Shown: piece after piece, positions 11,918 to 23,320 of the stretch
How the letters are laid out: each line of letters starts with the position of its first letter
Numbering within the stretch: position 1 is the stretch's first letter
Assembly: GCF_963855985.1 (NCBI RefSeq)
Contig: NC_087112.1
Coordinates: 2,048,501-2,112,500, forward strand
Source: Ostrinia nubilalis
Lineage: Eukaryota > Arthropoda > Insecta > Lepidoptera > Crambidae
Direction: 5' to 3'
DNA length: 64,000 bases
Made by a program: the position numbers and the translations under genes
Notes under the pieces: model-generated
What the model saw: only the letters and a program-made list of their open reading frames with translations
Databases searched by the model: none
Told to the model about the DNA's origin: nothing

Positions 11918-12089
11918 CAGTTTTGTGTAAAAATGGCCTAGCTTAATCTACTTATTGCTAAGCGCATAGTATAAAATCATGTCTAGAACGAGTCTATTAT
12001 ATTCATATAAATAATTTAGAATTTGTTTTTCGTATGACTGTACCGATTTTGGCCTGAATAATATATTTCTATAAGTTATCTATGAGTGG

Positions 12090-12180
12090 TCCCAGTTGCC
12101 GGAAGAAAATTATTTATTTTTACTGGTCCGGCGACTGGGACCGCGGTCCCAGTTAATTGCGGTCCCAGTCGCCGGAAGCC
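12090..12180. repeat. GC-rich nested palindrome
   Basis: The block GGCGACTGGGACC / GGTCCCAG..CGCC occurs in inverted and direct form several times within 90 bp (GTCCCAGTTGCCGG, CCGGCGACTGGGACCGCGGT, GGTCCCAGTCGCCGG). It can form a stable cruciform. It lies between the LINE 5' edge and the right end of the hAT element and may mark a further decayed insertion. Confidence 0.5.
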
Positions 12181-12376
12181 TCATTATTCTTTGGCGCAAA
12201 ATTCCTTTAAAAATAATCACTGAATCAAGAAATCAGAAACTGTCAATGAATAGACCATTGACCCGTTTTTTTTTATTATTTAATAAAATCCGTCTTCAGG
12301 TCGCCACAGAACAAGGCCTCGCGAAATCTGTCTTGCCCACATCAAATTTAGGTCTTGCCCCGCCACTGCCTAGGTC

Positions 12377-13297
12377 TTTGTTAATGGTGTTGTCAGTCTA
12401 ACTAGCCTTAAAAGCATCACCTGACAGATAACGAGGTTTAACAAAAACCCTTTCACATAATTATGTATTATTTAAAACAAAATTATATTGGACTGTCTTG
12501 ATGATGTTAAATTACATCAATATCGACATGTAGTTCGTTAACAATCAACAACAATCGATTCCACTTGCTTGAACTATTGCAATATTATTATGATAATGTT
12601 GTGTAAATATGTAATTAATAAATGAAAACCTATATTTCAATCTAGGCCAACATTATTAAAAATATAATAATTAATCACAATTAACCAGCCACATCCATTG
12701 CCATCAACACAGTTTACACGTGACGACCGCTTTAGCAATTAAATCGCTGTTTTAAAGCAATTAAAGCGCTGTTTTGAAGCAATTAAAACAGTCGGATCCG
12801 CCTGCTTAAGCAATGATGAAAGCAAGAAAAATGCCAGCGGTCACCCATCCATCAAATGACTAACGCCCAGATGCTTAACTTTCACGTTTATTTGTTAGCA
12901 TAGGCACATGACTGTTGATAATGTTGTGTGGGCTTAGGGGTTAACTTTATATTTCAAGTATGTATAATCTTCACCTGAGAATAACTTCAAGACAGTAGTT
13001 GGTTGGATTTCAATAATAGGTCTTCAATCTTCATAGTCTCCACTGCTGGACTACTTGACTTTCTCCAATTTATCAGAGGCAAGTACACTCCCCAAACTGA
13101 TTCTACATTATATTCATATTTGATAAATCCCGATTCTCGATAAAATAGTGCTTTTTAACTTTGTCACAAAACGGTCACCCATCATGAACATAACCACACT
13201 CGACGTTGCATAACATAGGAGTGTTGTTAAACCGCAAACAACGTTATTCTACCGATCGTGTACCGAATTCACCGACTAACTATCAGCACATGAGTAA
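12377..13297. other. Non-genic stretch
   Basis: AT-rich sequence with a small local repeat (AGCAATTAAA..GCGCTGTTTT, two to three copies at about 12733-12790). No exon, RNA gene or complete element was recognised. Confidence 0.4.
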
Positions 13298-13535
13298 GGC
13301 CATGTTCAGAACGCGCGATAACCGGGCGGTTACTAGGTGGTTCTAATGAGAACTGAGGCGGTAATCGCGCGATTACGGTTTGAAGCAAATGTATATCATA
13401 TCAAGCTTAACTCTGTGGCATCTTACGCAGTTGTATTAAGAACGAGTTTGTAACGAAAATGTGTAGTCTGATGTGCTGTCGACTTTACGAGAACTGCCAG
13501 TAACTGCGCGATTATAGCTGTGTCTGAACCAGGCC
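13298..13535. mobile_element. PIF/Harbinger-like MITE, 238 bp
   Basis: The ends are GGCCATGTTCAGAACGCGCG and the inverse ..GTGTCTGAACCAGGCC, flanked by TAA on both sides (13295-13297, 13536-13538). The inverted-repeat arms extend inwards through CGCGATTA blocks. No coding capacity. Confidence 0.65.
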
Positions 13536-13959
13536 TAAGGGCAGAAACTGCGTTAAGCGGGCATCAGTTTCAGGCCTAAGACATCCCAGACTACAGACAG
13601 TTAGTCGACTGATAATTTAGTTGGTCGGCTTTCAATTTGTATGATGAATCGACCGATACCAAATCGATGTAATATCACAGAATAATAATAAGTACTACGT
13701 ACAGAAGTTTTACTTCGCGAAGGTATTTAAAAAAATGTATGCTCAATGTCTTTAACAATATGGTGTAATTTAGCCTGTCTCAAGAGTAAAGCACCATTTT
13801 GTTGACAAACGTCAGTGATCGGCATTGCGCCGAAGCTATAGGGCTGACTTCGGTAAAATGATGTGACGTGAGGTGCCAAACTGCAGAAAATGGCGGAGGA
13901 AATACATGATTTAGCATGAATTATCATGAATAATATGTTATTTACCTATGTTCCACAAA

Positions 13960-13995
13960 TAAACGAATTTGATTTGATTTGATTTGATTTGAATA
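13960..13995. repeat. TTTGA pentanucleotide microsatellite
   Basis: About five tandem TTTGA units follow ACAAATAAACGAA. This arrangement is typical of the 3' tail of a CR1-like LINE or dependent SINE. The preceding sequence (about 13730-13960) would then be a 3' fragment of that element; no coding motif was recognised in it. Confidence 0.55.
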
Positions 13996-13999
13996 ATAT

Positions 14000-14340
14000 T
14001 AATTACTTATTTACCTCTCAGTGTCTTCAGGCAACTTAAAAAAGTACATTCTGTGTTTTTATTATTATTTAGGCAGTTAAATACTGCACAGTATTTAGTA
14101 CACCATTTTCTTTATTTTCTTCCATCATACACAAGAATACGCGTGCGTGAGTCAATGTTCGCTCGTATGTGAGGCCTTGTCGAATAGTATCCTGTAGGTG
14201 GGCGATCGTGCGTGTTTTGTTTTCGATGTAAACTCGCGGAGATGAACAGGCCTGGTAATATGCGCACTTCCCTAAATGTTATCCTGTTTAACAGCTCCGA
14301 CCCAACTATCGGTCTACTAAGCCTGTAGTCTGCGGGGTCT
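14000..14340. other. Non-genic stretch
   Basis: No gene or repeat structure was recognised by eye. Confidence 0.35.
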
Positions 14341-14344
14341 AATA

Positions 14345-14550
14345 GGTGCCTACACTACACTGGTTGGGTTTTTATTGGCGGTCAAGCTGTAGACTCCGGC
14401 TACACAGGACTTGCAGCGGTGGGAACGAGAGGTGTGAATAATCCCGTATGGTGCTTACACTTCACTGGTTGGGTTTTCAAGCTGTAGATCCTGGCTACAC
14501 AGGAGTTGCAGCGTAGGAATTAGAGGTGGGAATAATCCCGTATAGCCTAC
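14345..14550 (+). repeat. Dispersed repeat R, two adjacent copies
   Basis: The block CACTGGTTGGGTTTT, then CAAGCTGTAGA..CTGGCTACACAGGA and TTGCAGCG occurs twice in a row here (about 14356-14450 and 14456-14546). It recurs at 20112-20298, inverted at 41462-41640, and as a partial copy at 56428-56490 next to the MED26 minisatellite. It is a moderate-copy non-coding repeat; the class is unknown. Confidence 0.6.
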
Positions 14551-15199
14551 AGTGTGGCCGGAGCCTACGCTGTATCGAAATAACACGTGTGGTCTCGGCG
14601 CGCTTCCAAATATTTGTTTTTCTGCACCGGCGTTAAAGCACGGGAATTCCTTTGGCTTATAATATCCGCGGTTACGCGAACCGGGATATCAACAAACAAA
14701 CCAGTCGTGGAATTCGGACTTCGGATAAGCTTGTATTTAATAAGTCACTAGATCACTGTAATACTTATTACTCATATTATAAACATAAAAATTAATCTCT
14801 CTGTCTGTTTGGTGGTTATTTATGTTCACTCACAAAATTCAATATATTTTCTAGTTAGAGCAAAGTTCTATCGAGAAGCCGTAGATAGCTTGTAGTATAC
14901 ACTCAGTAGATGGTAGAACTGACATGACATTCGAATACACTTTTTTTTGGGTGTTTTCAAGACCCAGTTTTGATCATCCTTAAGAAGACAATACACACTA
15001 TAGCACAAAGCAGTGCACTTACATAACAATAGTGACACAATTTAATTAAAACAAATTTAGCTAAGTCACTCTAAAGTCGCACAGAGGTAATTCCAACAAC
15101 ACACTTACGCCCAAAAAGGCTTCTTAACGACCATATCTGACGCTTAGTGCAGACAATAAAGCTAGAATGGCTATCAGACCAAGTCTGGGCTAAGACTAA
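14551..15199. other. Non-genic stretch
   Basis: Positions 14765-14830 resemble the 5' part of the common lepidopteran Helitron-type repeat (CATATTATAAACATAAAAAT followed by CTCTCTGTCTG). Nothing else was recognised. Confidence 0.35.
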
Positions 15200-15408
15200 G
15201 GCCCAGAACAGACGGTGAAACGCAACTGCAAAGAAACTGCAACTTTCTGATGATTCTTATGAATGACACTGAAACTGAAAGTTTCAAACTGGTTGCGTCA
15301 TGTGTGGTCTCTCAACGGACGCTATGGCAGAAACTTAGATGCAACTCAAAAGTAACAAGTAGCAGTTGCAGTTTCGTTGCAGTTGCGTTTCACCGTCTGT
15401 TCTGGGCC
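15200..15408. mobile_element. PIF/Harbinger-like MITE, family B copy 1
   Basis: The long terminal inverted repeats begin GGCCCAGAACAGACGGTGAA and continue through GCAACTGCAA blocks to the mirrored right end ..TTCACCGTCTGTTCTGGGCC. TAA flanks both sides (15197-15199, 15409-15411). A second copy (53646-53850) lies in intron 2 of the MED26 gene. Confidence 0.75.
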
Positions 15409-15431
15409 TAAGTCTGTTTACAAACGACTTA

Positions 15432-16447
15432 GCAATGGGTGCGTTTGGCGGAAAAAGCGCTTGGAAGCGCTTGTAACCAAAATAGCGATCGCTAAGCGGT
15501 AAGCGCTGTCACTGCTTAAAAAATGAATAAAACGCGTCACTATTGATCATTAATTTGAACTATAGTCTATCCAATATAGCTTGATTAGAATGACGGCTGT
15601 CAAACGAATGTGACTAGTGATGGGTATGTTTCGTACGGTTCACATAGATGTATCGATAAGTTTTCGAAAAAATGATATGAAAAAATGCACCCAATTTTTC
15701 TTCATATATCTTTATTCATAAAAATGACAATTATGATTTAAATTTAAAGACAGTAAAATTTAAAATTCATGTCAAGGGTGTACAACCTAAGTCGTAGTCA
15801 TTATCATCAGTGTTCTTCAGTGGTTTTTTCCTCTCGCTAGAGGGCGGTGGGCATCTCTTCTAGAGCAACGTAGCAAAAAATTACCGGTGATTGATTTCCG
15901 ATGTTTGATTATTTAAGAATGAAATGTTTTTTGGTTTTTAATAGTGAACATTTAGAAAAACGCATAACTTGACTTAAATATGTTAAAAAATGAGTTAGAA
16001 AAAAAATTTGTTAAATATGTTAAAAAAAAAATAGGTTTAATTTAATATGACATTTGTCGATATGTCCCAACACTAACATTTTTGTAACTCGAGATAACCT
16101 TGTAGAGACGTCGTTAATACTCTAGCTTGATTTTTATAATTTCGAATTACTACTTATTGGTGTAATTTAACGCTGCATTTACACGAAATTATCATTTTTA
16201 TTGGAAGCACTGTCGTGGAAAATATTGTTTGTAGGTCAGACGTGAATTATTTCTTGTCCGCCAATATTTTGCTCTCATTGATCGCTACTACAAAGTTATG
16301 TCGTTACTTTTGATGACAGCTGTCATTCTAATCAAGCTATATTGGATAGACTATAATTTGAAGTTAGCAAACGTATCCTCGCCGACAACTGTATAGTTTG
16401 TATCTCAGCGCTTCCAAGCGCTTTTTTCCGCCAAACGGACCCATTGC
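15432..16447. mobile_element. 1-kb element with nested inverted repeats
   Basis: Outer termini GCAATGGGTGCGTTTGGCGG and the inverse CCGCCAAACGGACCCATTGC are about 38 bp long and include an AGCGCTTGGAAGCGCTT palindrome. A second inverted pair lies inside: TAGTCTATCCAATATAGCTT at about 15562 and its complement at about 16335, extending through ATTCTAATCAAGC and the TGACAGCTGTCA-like block. The two levels of inverted repeat could form a very long stem. No transposase frame was found. Confidence 0.65.
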
Positions 16448-17375
16448 ATCCAAATACAACGCCTACTCAGCCGTCGGGAACGCAGACTTGCGGAAAATCC
16501 AATGCAATGCGTGTATGTGGTAGAGTTCCGTACATTTTTGTTTGAAAAATTCCAAATAAGTGGCTGCCAACCAATTTCAAAAGCTTTATTAATAGTTAGG
16601 GTTCCGTACCTTGATTAATCTTTAGTAATAAGTATTATAATCCGAAAGTTAGTTTAAACTTTAAATGCACGTTTGTTGCTTCCATTCGCAACCTAAAGCT
16701 ACTGGGTTAGAGAAGCTTTACAATGTTATAACTTTAAATTAAACATAATGTCTGTAATTATTTTTACAGTTGATAAAACACCTATCATTATTTATTACAT
16801 AGAAAACACCCAGATCATCACAAACAGATGAGCACATTATTTTCAAGAAATTAAATAAAAACATAAATGCCAAAATGAAAATTGATGATAGCCATTTAAC
16901 GCTGGGAAATAAAATTAATGGGCATGATAAAATGATAATAAGAAAAGCATAAAGTTAACTGTACTGTATCCATTAGTTGTCTATTGTTGGTAACAAGACG
17001 GTGGGAAAAAACAATTATAGCAGTGATTCTTCACAATCTTCACTAATATTATTTAACTAAAGTAGGTAAGGTTATTTTGATTAAAGGTTAAACTTAACAT
17101 TTGTCTATTTACGCTGTGGACAGCGAAGCTGACTCATCATTATCAGATCATTTCGTCGCCATTTTAGGAGGAATCTTTCTGAAGACAGTGTGGCGAGTGT
17201 GGCGACATCTACGACGCGCCACTACAGTCCACTAAGTACCTAAAGTGGTAATAGTTTCGTTATTCTAACTAAAAATTCAAATGTTTTAATTTTCAAATAA
17301 TCGTAGGTTTGACCAAGCAAACTTTATGAGCCTTGAGGAGTACCTACAAAATTTTTAAAGTTCCAGTTTCCAGAA
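16448..17375. other. Non-genic stretch
   Basis: AT-rich, without a recognised gene. Short pieces containing GGGTTCCGTA suggest decayed dispersed repeats. Confidence 0.35.
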
Positions 17376-17817
17376 TTAACCCTTAAATGCATAGTGTTGC
17401 CATATGTCTACGAAGTACTTTTTTAATTATAGCAAGTAACACATTTTACAAGCGTTTCTGAATGTACGCTAATATCATAGAAAACATCCAAATAAAAAAA
17501 AAAAAACCGCAAATGAAGGTAGATTTGAAAAAAAATTAACCGATATTTGACGTAGCGATCGCGAAGGAGAAAAAATTGGTAGTGTTAAAATTTGTGGTAT
17601 TTGAATTTCAGATTCAGTGAGAATTTATTGCTAAAACGATTGGAAAAAAATACATACGTGTTAGAAACAATGTAAGAATTCATTATTATAACTTATTTTT
17701 TTGGTAATCTATCCCGAATGTATCTTCGACTTGCTTTTTTTGTATGTAGCCAAATGTCTACACCATGCGTTTATACCATAAAATTGTTCGATAGGAATTG
17801 TTCTATGGTTTGCTTAT

Positions 17818-18033
17818 TTGGCTTTTTTTTTCAGCATGTTTGGCTCGCTAATTGAAAAGGAAATTGAGGCAGCTCTTGCTGCTTTAAATGATGGTGCAGT
17901 CTCAGAAGATGATGAAAATTTAGATGATGATAACATCGATTATTACCCAAACGTACGCGATTTATTGCATGATCTGGATGAGGAGTCCAAAGATCATAAT
18001 CTACCCTTGGAACACAACGAAGATCCTCCCTAG
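17818..18033 (+). pseudogene. piggyBac transposase N-terminal remnant
   Basis: A 71-codon frame reads FGSLIEKEIEAALAAL, then an acidic DDENLDDDN stretch and YYPNVRDLLHDLDEES, ending at a stop. Acidic N-terminal regions of this kind are typical of piggyBac-type transposases, which cut and paste DNA at TTAA. The catalytic domain does not follow in frame. A mutated inverted copy of the same segment lies at about 18445-18640. Confidence 0.6.
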
Positions 18034-18057
18034 TAGTCTATGAAGAGGAGCATAATA

Positions 18058-18318
18058 TTAGATTAGATGGTGTTTCGTGTCAGTTCTATTGAGACGAATC
18101 TCAATAGAACTGACACGATTATTTGAACTAAACCCTTTTTGAGTAATGTATAAATTCGTTTCGTCTACAATTTTCGAAACAATGTCATCGTTTATGAACT
18201 TGATAAAGAACTGAAATGGCTCCTCCAGGTCAGATATTTCTGTGGGCAGTTCCGAATCCCCTAAAAAAGCAATGCGATCATCGTCCCATGGTGGTAAATT
18301 TCTTTTTTTCCAAATCAT
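18058..18318 (-). pseudogene. piggyBac transposase catalytic-region remnant
   Basis: An 86-codon minus-strand frame contains LPTEISDLEEPFQFFIKFIN followed by DDIVSKIVDETNLY. This is a strong match to the start of the piggyBac-type transposase domain (DDE_Tnp_1_7). The rest of the domain, including the catalytic aspartates, is absent. It sits at the loop of the inverted duplication within the TTAA-bounded element. Confidence 0.75.
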
Positions 18319-18858
18319 CTCCCGGCTACGTGACCTCCAAGCTGCAATTCCTGGAATACCTGAACTTGATTGCGCAGATGAAGTAGGTACCCGCCACAGG
18401 TTCCGCTAAGGAAACACCATCTAATATGTGCTCCTCTTCATAGACTATGGGAGGGTCTTTGTTATGTTCCAAGGGTAGATTATGATCTATGGACTCATGC
18501 AATAAATCCCGTACGTTTGGGTAATAATCGATGTTATCATCATCTAAATTTTCATCATCATCTGAGACTGCACCATCATTTAAAGCAGCAAGACTGTCTT
18601 AATTTCCTTTTCAGATAGCGAGCCAAACATGCTGAAAAGAAAAGCCAAATAAGCAAATCATAGAACAATTAATATCGAACAATTTTATGGCATAAACGCA
18701 TGGTGTAGACATTTGGCTACATACTGTAAATTTTCAAAAATATACTTTTTTTTCGTACGAAGATTTTTTTAATTATTTTTCCCCCTATCTGTGACTAAAA
18801 ATCTAATTGAAATATTTTTTTTCATAACTAAATAAAAAATCATGCATTTAAGGGTTAA

Positions 18859-20110
18859 GAAAACCACTGCATTTCAGCTCAGGGATTTGTCGAACACAAA
18901 ATAAAGCTCTTTAGACAAACATGAAAATGGCACTAAGACAATGAAAAGAAAATAGTCGCAATAAAATTAGAATTTCCGCCCTTTCCGTGAACAAATGGCT
19001 CTCAAATTGCCCCAAAGAACCCTAAAATTCGTCAAAGCCTCAATGACTACATCACCTTAAGCTATGTAGGTCAAGAATGTGTAATTTTTCAGTAATTTCT
19101 TACACGTTAACCATTTTCCAGTTTCAGTGGAATTCGGGTTATTCCGTAGGTAAAGTATGAGTGTATTTTGATGGTTTTATTTTTGTTGGGTTATTCTTGA
19201 CTTGGCACGGTGTTTCCAGTTTAACGAAGGAGTTAAAATGTATTTTTATTTAAATGTTTATGCGTTGGGAAACTTGGAAACGCCGCGGTGGCATAATAGT
19301 TTGAGTTCAACATTATGATCCGGAGATCTTACGTTCGATTCCTATGTCGGACACATAAATGAAAAAACTTTACACACATTTTTGAATGTATTAATACAAC
19401 ACGTGGGTGAATAATCTAGATTCTAGGCTAATCTATTTAATGGCTGAAGTTTATTCAATCTAGGAAAAAGTCCTCACTCTACATAATTTTATAAGCAAAA
19501 AGCTTTCACTTTTCCAAGCCTACATAAAAATATATACTCATATCAGCAAACACGTAAGTAAAAATATTACGCTTCGATCTCTAAGATAAAGCCATTTTCT
19601 ATGTCATAATAGTAATTAATTAGACTCTGACACACATTAAATCGCTTTTTGACGCGTAACACTTAGATAATACTTAAAATATAACTACTGTAAAACAGAC
19701 CGTGTTTTTTGGATTACAGTCATAAAATAAAATCCATAAAAAACGATAACGCATTTAACCGACATTAGTCGGATAGGAAGGATTACCTTCAAAGATCTAA
19801 TCGATTTGAGCATCCAATATCGTTAGTAAACTCGATTATTATATCGATGTTGAACGAGATATCGATTAGTTAAAGCGACCAAAACAAATTGCGTAAGGTC
19901 CCTCACAAATGCGTGGCGACATTGAATCTGTTGCCAGCAACTTGCGTTGGCGCAACTCGAGTGGTTGAACTCTAACGGCCAAATATGGGCATATTATAGT
20001 TGCACAATGTGGTCCAGTGATAGCCAAAGTGGTCTATATCGATATTGAGGGTCCATTTTAGATATAAGCCTTTATTTTGGATTGCATAAGCACTGGAGGG
20101 AAGTGGAACC
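18859..20110. other. Non-genic stretch with a SINE-like piece
   Basis: At 19281-19365 a tRNA-derived head is visible: an A-box-like TGGCATAATAGTTTGAG and a B-box-like ACGTTCGATTCCTA, about 45 bp apart. This fits a decayed SINE. The remainder has no recognised feature. Confidence 0.45.
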
Positions 20111-20111
20111 T

Positions 20112-20298
20112 TAACTTCGAACTCCTATGTTCTTCTGATTAATTTTGTTGCGGGTCCAATGACAGTTTCACTTTCCCCCGGCAAAGTTGACCGTCACTGA
20201 TTGGGTTTTTATTGTCGGTCAAGCTCCGTGGTCAAGCTGTAGATCCTGGCTACACAGAAATTGCAGCGATGGGAACGAGAGGTGGAAAATAGTCCCGT
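20112..20298 (+). repeat. Dispersed repeat R, full-length copy
   Basis: It begins with TTCTTCTGATTAATTTTGTT and CGGGTCCAATGACAG, continues through the CTGATTGGGTTTTTATTG block, and ends near GGGAACGAGAGGTGG..AGTCCCG. The same sequence lies inverted at 41462-41640, which supports a discrete element of about 190 bp. Confidence 0.6.
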
Positions 20299-20588
20299 AA
20301 GTATGAATTTCATAAGGCGAGAGTTTGGGGACCTGTTAATCAAGTAAAAAATGTTGAACCAATGACCGGAAAATGCTTTAAATATGATTTGCAACACAAA
20401 TAAGGGCATTGCAATGATATACTTAGACCCTGATACTTAAACGATTGCGCGAGCAATTGAATTTCTATCATGTTTCGTGCAATGTTGAAATAACAACAGA
20501 TCGTTTTTGTGTACCTTAGTCACGTACTGGATAAGGTTTTTGTGGACTACATCGCCAGGTTTAGTTAAAAATGGGTCTTCAGTCTTGC

Positions 20589-20712
20589 CATCATCATTTC
20601 AGCCACAGGACGTCCACTGCTGAACGTAGGCCTCCCCCAATGTTTTACATGTTGATCGATTAGTAGCGGCCTGCGTCCAGCGCTTCCCTGCTACCTTTAT
20701 GATGTCATCGGT
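20589..20712 (-). mobile_element. RTE-type LINE 3' fragment
   Basis: On the minus strand it encodes the C-terminal residues of an RTE ORF and ends in ATG triplets (CATCATCAT on the plus strand at 20589). Same family as 1161-1294. Confidence 0.7.
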
Positions 20713-20942
20713 CTTGCGCCGAAGCCAAATGTTACTGTGATGAAAATGATGCGCATCTATTATGTAGTAGGTATTTATTTCTTGGGGTTCGCTGGCGTGA
20801 CATTAAAGCCTACATTTGTCCAGCAGTAAATAAAGTTACTGATGATGACAAGGGTTCGATAGACGGGGTGTGCGTTCATGACTTTCCATTTACGCAAATG
20901 TCAACATTGAAAATCGTGCCAAGATCTTTATAAATCAGTTAA

Positions 20943-21170
20943 TGGGCCTGCGCACTCGCGTTATTACCAGCTCCACAGTTGGCCCCAACACCGCTCGTCC
21001 AACGTGTGACTGTGGAGAGCTAGAAAAAAAAAAGTATTGGCGCCAACGTTGGTAGGTACAAACTCTTTTCTGGATTCACCTTTGAAGTGGTTGGCATTTG
21101 GCACCAATATTGGGGCCAACACGTGTGGAACCGGCCTTAACGTTTGGATCGTTGGGCCAAACACGCGATC
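20943..21170. mobile_element. Palindromic MITE-like sequence
   Basis: GGCCTGCGCAC near the left side and GTGTGGAACCGGCC near the right are imperfect inverted repeats next to TTAA-like ends. Internal blocks (GTTGGCCCCAACAC and TTGGGGCCAACACG) are also inverted. Boundaries are uncertain. Confidence 0.4.
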
Positions 21171-22615
21171 GTCAAGTCGTCAACGCACATGTCAGCAAGT
21201 TGAATGACATGTCACAAGATTGACGGCATTGTTTCTGAATAATCGTGATCATTGCGTCATCTCATAACGATACAGTGACTGAGCATGTGATTGGTAGAAC
21301 CGTTGTTAACGATGCAAGAGGTCTATAATGGCCTGCTGCTCAATTCTTCCCAAATTCCCACTGCAATGGGACGAAAAGATCGTGGGACGAATCACGGAGC
21401 CGGAGCTTGCCTCAAGTAAGTAGCAATGCTACTTCCTACTCCTTTAAATTTTCAATTTAAAGCAATTTTCACTGTCACTCTTACCAGATTTCGCTATTCA
21501 AAAAAATTATGATCAGAGTAGATACTGAACTAGGTACTACATTTAATAGCAATCCCCCCCCCCCCCGTGACATGTGTCCGGCTTTTAGGGTAAAATGTCC
21601 GACCAAATGAAGCACCGAGTCCGGCTTTCGTGTTTTTGGACCTGACAACCCTATCTACAATAGTAGCTATAATAACAACCTGAGTCAAACGTATATAAAA
21701 CCGTGTTTGACAAAGAGGTTGTAAAATTATGAACGTTTAGGACCTATAAATAAGTACATCAACCTAACATGAAGAATCACAGAATAAACAGTTTAATATC
21801 AAAACAAAAGACGATCAAAGGATTGAGAAGCCATTCAAGTGTGGTGTATAATTGCAAACAGCGGAAGACTATGTGAAGCACTATGACAACTATTAGGTAA
21901 TCTGCCACTATATGAGATATCTGTTTGTTCCGAGTTCATACTCTACTGGTTTACTGGTCCATAACATAGAAAAAAATTAAATTAAAATATTTACTCTGTC
22001 CATAATCTTCTAGTTTTTACAAAACTTGAAACAAAATGCACTAAAACTAAATATGCAATAAAACACTTGAATTTGAATTTGAATGTAGAGAGTCTCCACA
22101 AAATGTAGGTTATGAATTGGTTTTCGTAGAATTTATGGATTCGATTAGTATGGAGTTGTAGTGGTTCAACATGAGGCATAATGGTTTTCATCTTATTCTC
22201 ATCAGAAGCTCTTAATATTGTTCTATTAGATAACCATCAACCACCCATGATAGGATGGAAAAGAGAACCAGTCTTTCATTTAGAGGTGTGTTCTCTTGGT
22301 TTTTGTAGACATACTCTCATGTTTCAACTTCAGGCAGAATTTCTTCCCTGCTTTTACCAGTTTACCCATATGAGGATTGTGGAAGACATGGATAAAGTCT
22401 ATACGATTTGTTATAGTTGTGCTTCTACAAAAAGTGTGGAAAATTCACCTAAAACCGTTCTTCATCGAGCGATTCATTCACGCGGAACTAATTTAAAAAT
22501 CAAACATCTCCAATGATTCAAGATCATCAAAATTAGCCATAGTATTACACAAGCAACCACTAATGCATATCAGACACGCACTTGACCTGTATTCGGTATT
22601 ATTGTACTAATAGCA
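21171..22615. other. Non-genic stretch with a poly-C run
   Basis: A run of about 13 cytosines lies at 21554-21566. An open frame at 22181-22516 has no recognised domain and is not called as a gene. No other feature was recognised. Confidence 0.35.
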
Positions 22616-22618
22616 GTA

Positions 22619-23192
22619 CAGTCAGCGTCAAATAATTCGTGACACCCAAAGTAGCCAATAAGTTCCCAACACGTCTTTGTTACAATTGGAATAAGGTTGT
22701 GTTATTAACTTCTTACCTCAGTGCCTGAAGACTAAGGTCTATAACCAATGTGTGTTACCCGTGTTGACTTATGATTCGAAAACGTGGCCTCTCACTATAG
22801 GCCTTATACAGCAGCTCAAAGTTGCACAACGTGCTATGGAGAGGGCTATGCTCGGTGTTTCTTTACGAGATCGAATCGGAAATGAGGAGATCCGTAAACG
22901 AACTAAAGTCGCTGACATAGCCCGACGGATCAGCAAGCTGAAGTGGCAATGGGCTGGGCACATAGTACGCAGAACTGACGGCCGATGGGGCATCAAGGTT
23001 CTGGAGTGTGGACGTCCACCCACAAGGTGGACAGACGACATCACAAAGGTAGGCGCTGGACGCAGGCCGCTGCCAACCGGGCAACATGGAAAGCATTGGG
23101 GGAGGCCTATGTTCAGCAGTGGACGTCATATGGCTGAGATGATGATTAACTTTTTGGCCACTTTGGGTGTCACGAACTATTGACGCTGACTG
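22619..23192. mobile_element. Tc1-like MITE with captured RTE sequence
   Basis: TA followed by CAGTCAGCGTCAAATAATTC on the left is mirrored on the right by GAACTATTGACGCTGACTG plus TA. The arms extend about 45 bp (TGACACCCAAAGTAGCCAA). CAGT termini with TA duplications are typical of Tc1/mariner elements. The centre is filled by the C-terminal part of an RTE LINE in plus orientation. Confidence 0.7.
22740..23145 (+). pseudogene. RTE-type LINE ORF C-terminal fragment
   Basis: The frame from 22752 contains LKVAQRAMERAMLGVSLRDR, ADIARRISKLKWQWAGHIVR and PPTRWTDDI. This is the conserved region downstream of the reverse transcriptase in RTE elements. Near 23050 the frame breaks: the expected end (WKALGEAYVQQWTSYG) is read in a different frame at 23085-23133. 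There are no RT catalytic motifs, so this is a truncated, frameshifted copy lying inside a Tc1-like MITE. Confidence 0.8.
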
Positions 23193-23320
23193 TACATCGG
23201 ACTATATATTTTTGTTGCAAAATAGCCCCTAATACAACAGCTACAGAGTCTAGCTTGACGTTCAGGCGTTTGTACTAACGCGAGAAACGAAAGATCACGA
23301 TCGTAGCGGTCCGGCTTTAA

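Larger units (their letters stand above)
7757..12368. mobile_element. hAT-type element interrupted by a LINE
   Basis: The left terminus CAGAGGCGGCGTAAG and right terminus CTTGCCCCGCCACTG are imperfect inverted repeats. They are flanked by a perfect 8-bp duplication, CCTAGGTC, at 7749-7756 and 12369-12376, which is the hAT hallmark. Subterminal sequences on both sides share a GAACAAGG..CCTCGCG block. No transposase remains. Most of the interior is a minus-strand LINE. The simplest reading is a short non-autonomous hAT copy into which a LINE later jumped. Confidence 0.65.
17380..18854. mobile_element. Rearranged piggyBac-type element
   Basis: Termini CCCTTAAATGCAT and ATGCATTTAAGGG are perfect inverted repeats, each flanked by TTAA (17376-17379 and 18855-18858). 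This is the target duplication of piggyBac elements. The interior holds transposase fragments. Positions 17740-18075 reappear inverted at about 18400-18730, giving a foldback of about 330-bp arms around a central piece of the catalytic region. The element cannot encode a full transposase. Confidence 0.85.

Noticed and set aside
22181..22516. Open frame of 111 codons
   Set aside because: No domain, unusual composition, no splice or start context, and located among repeats.
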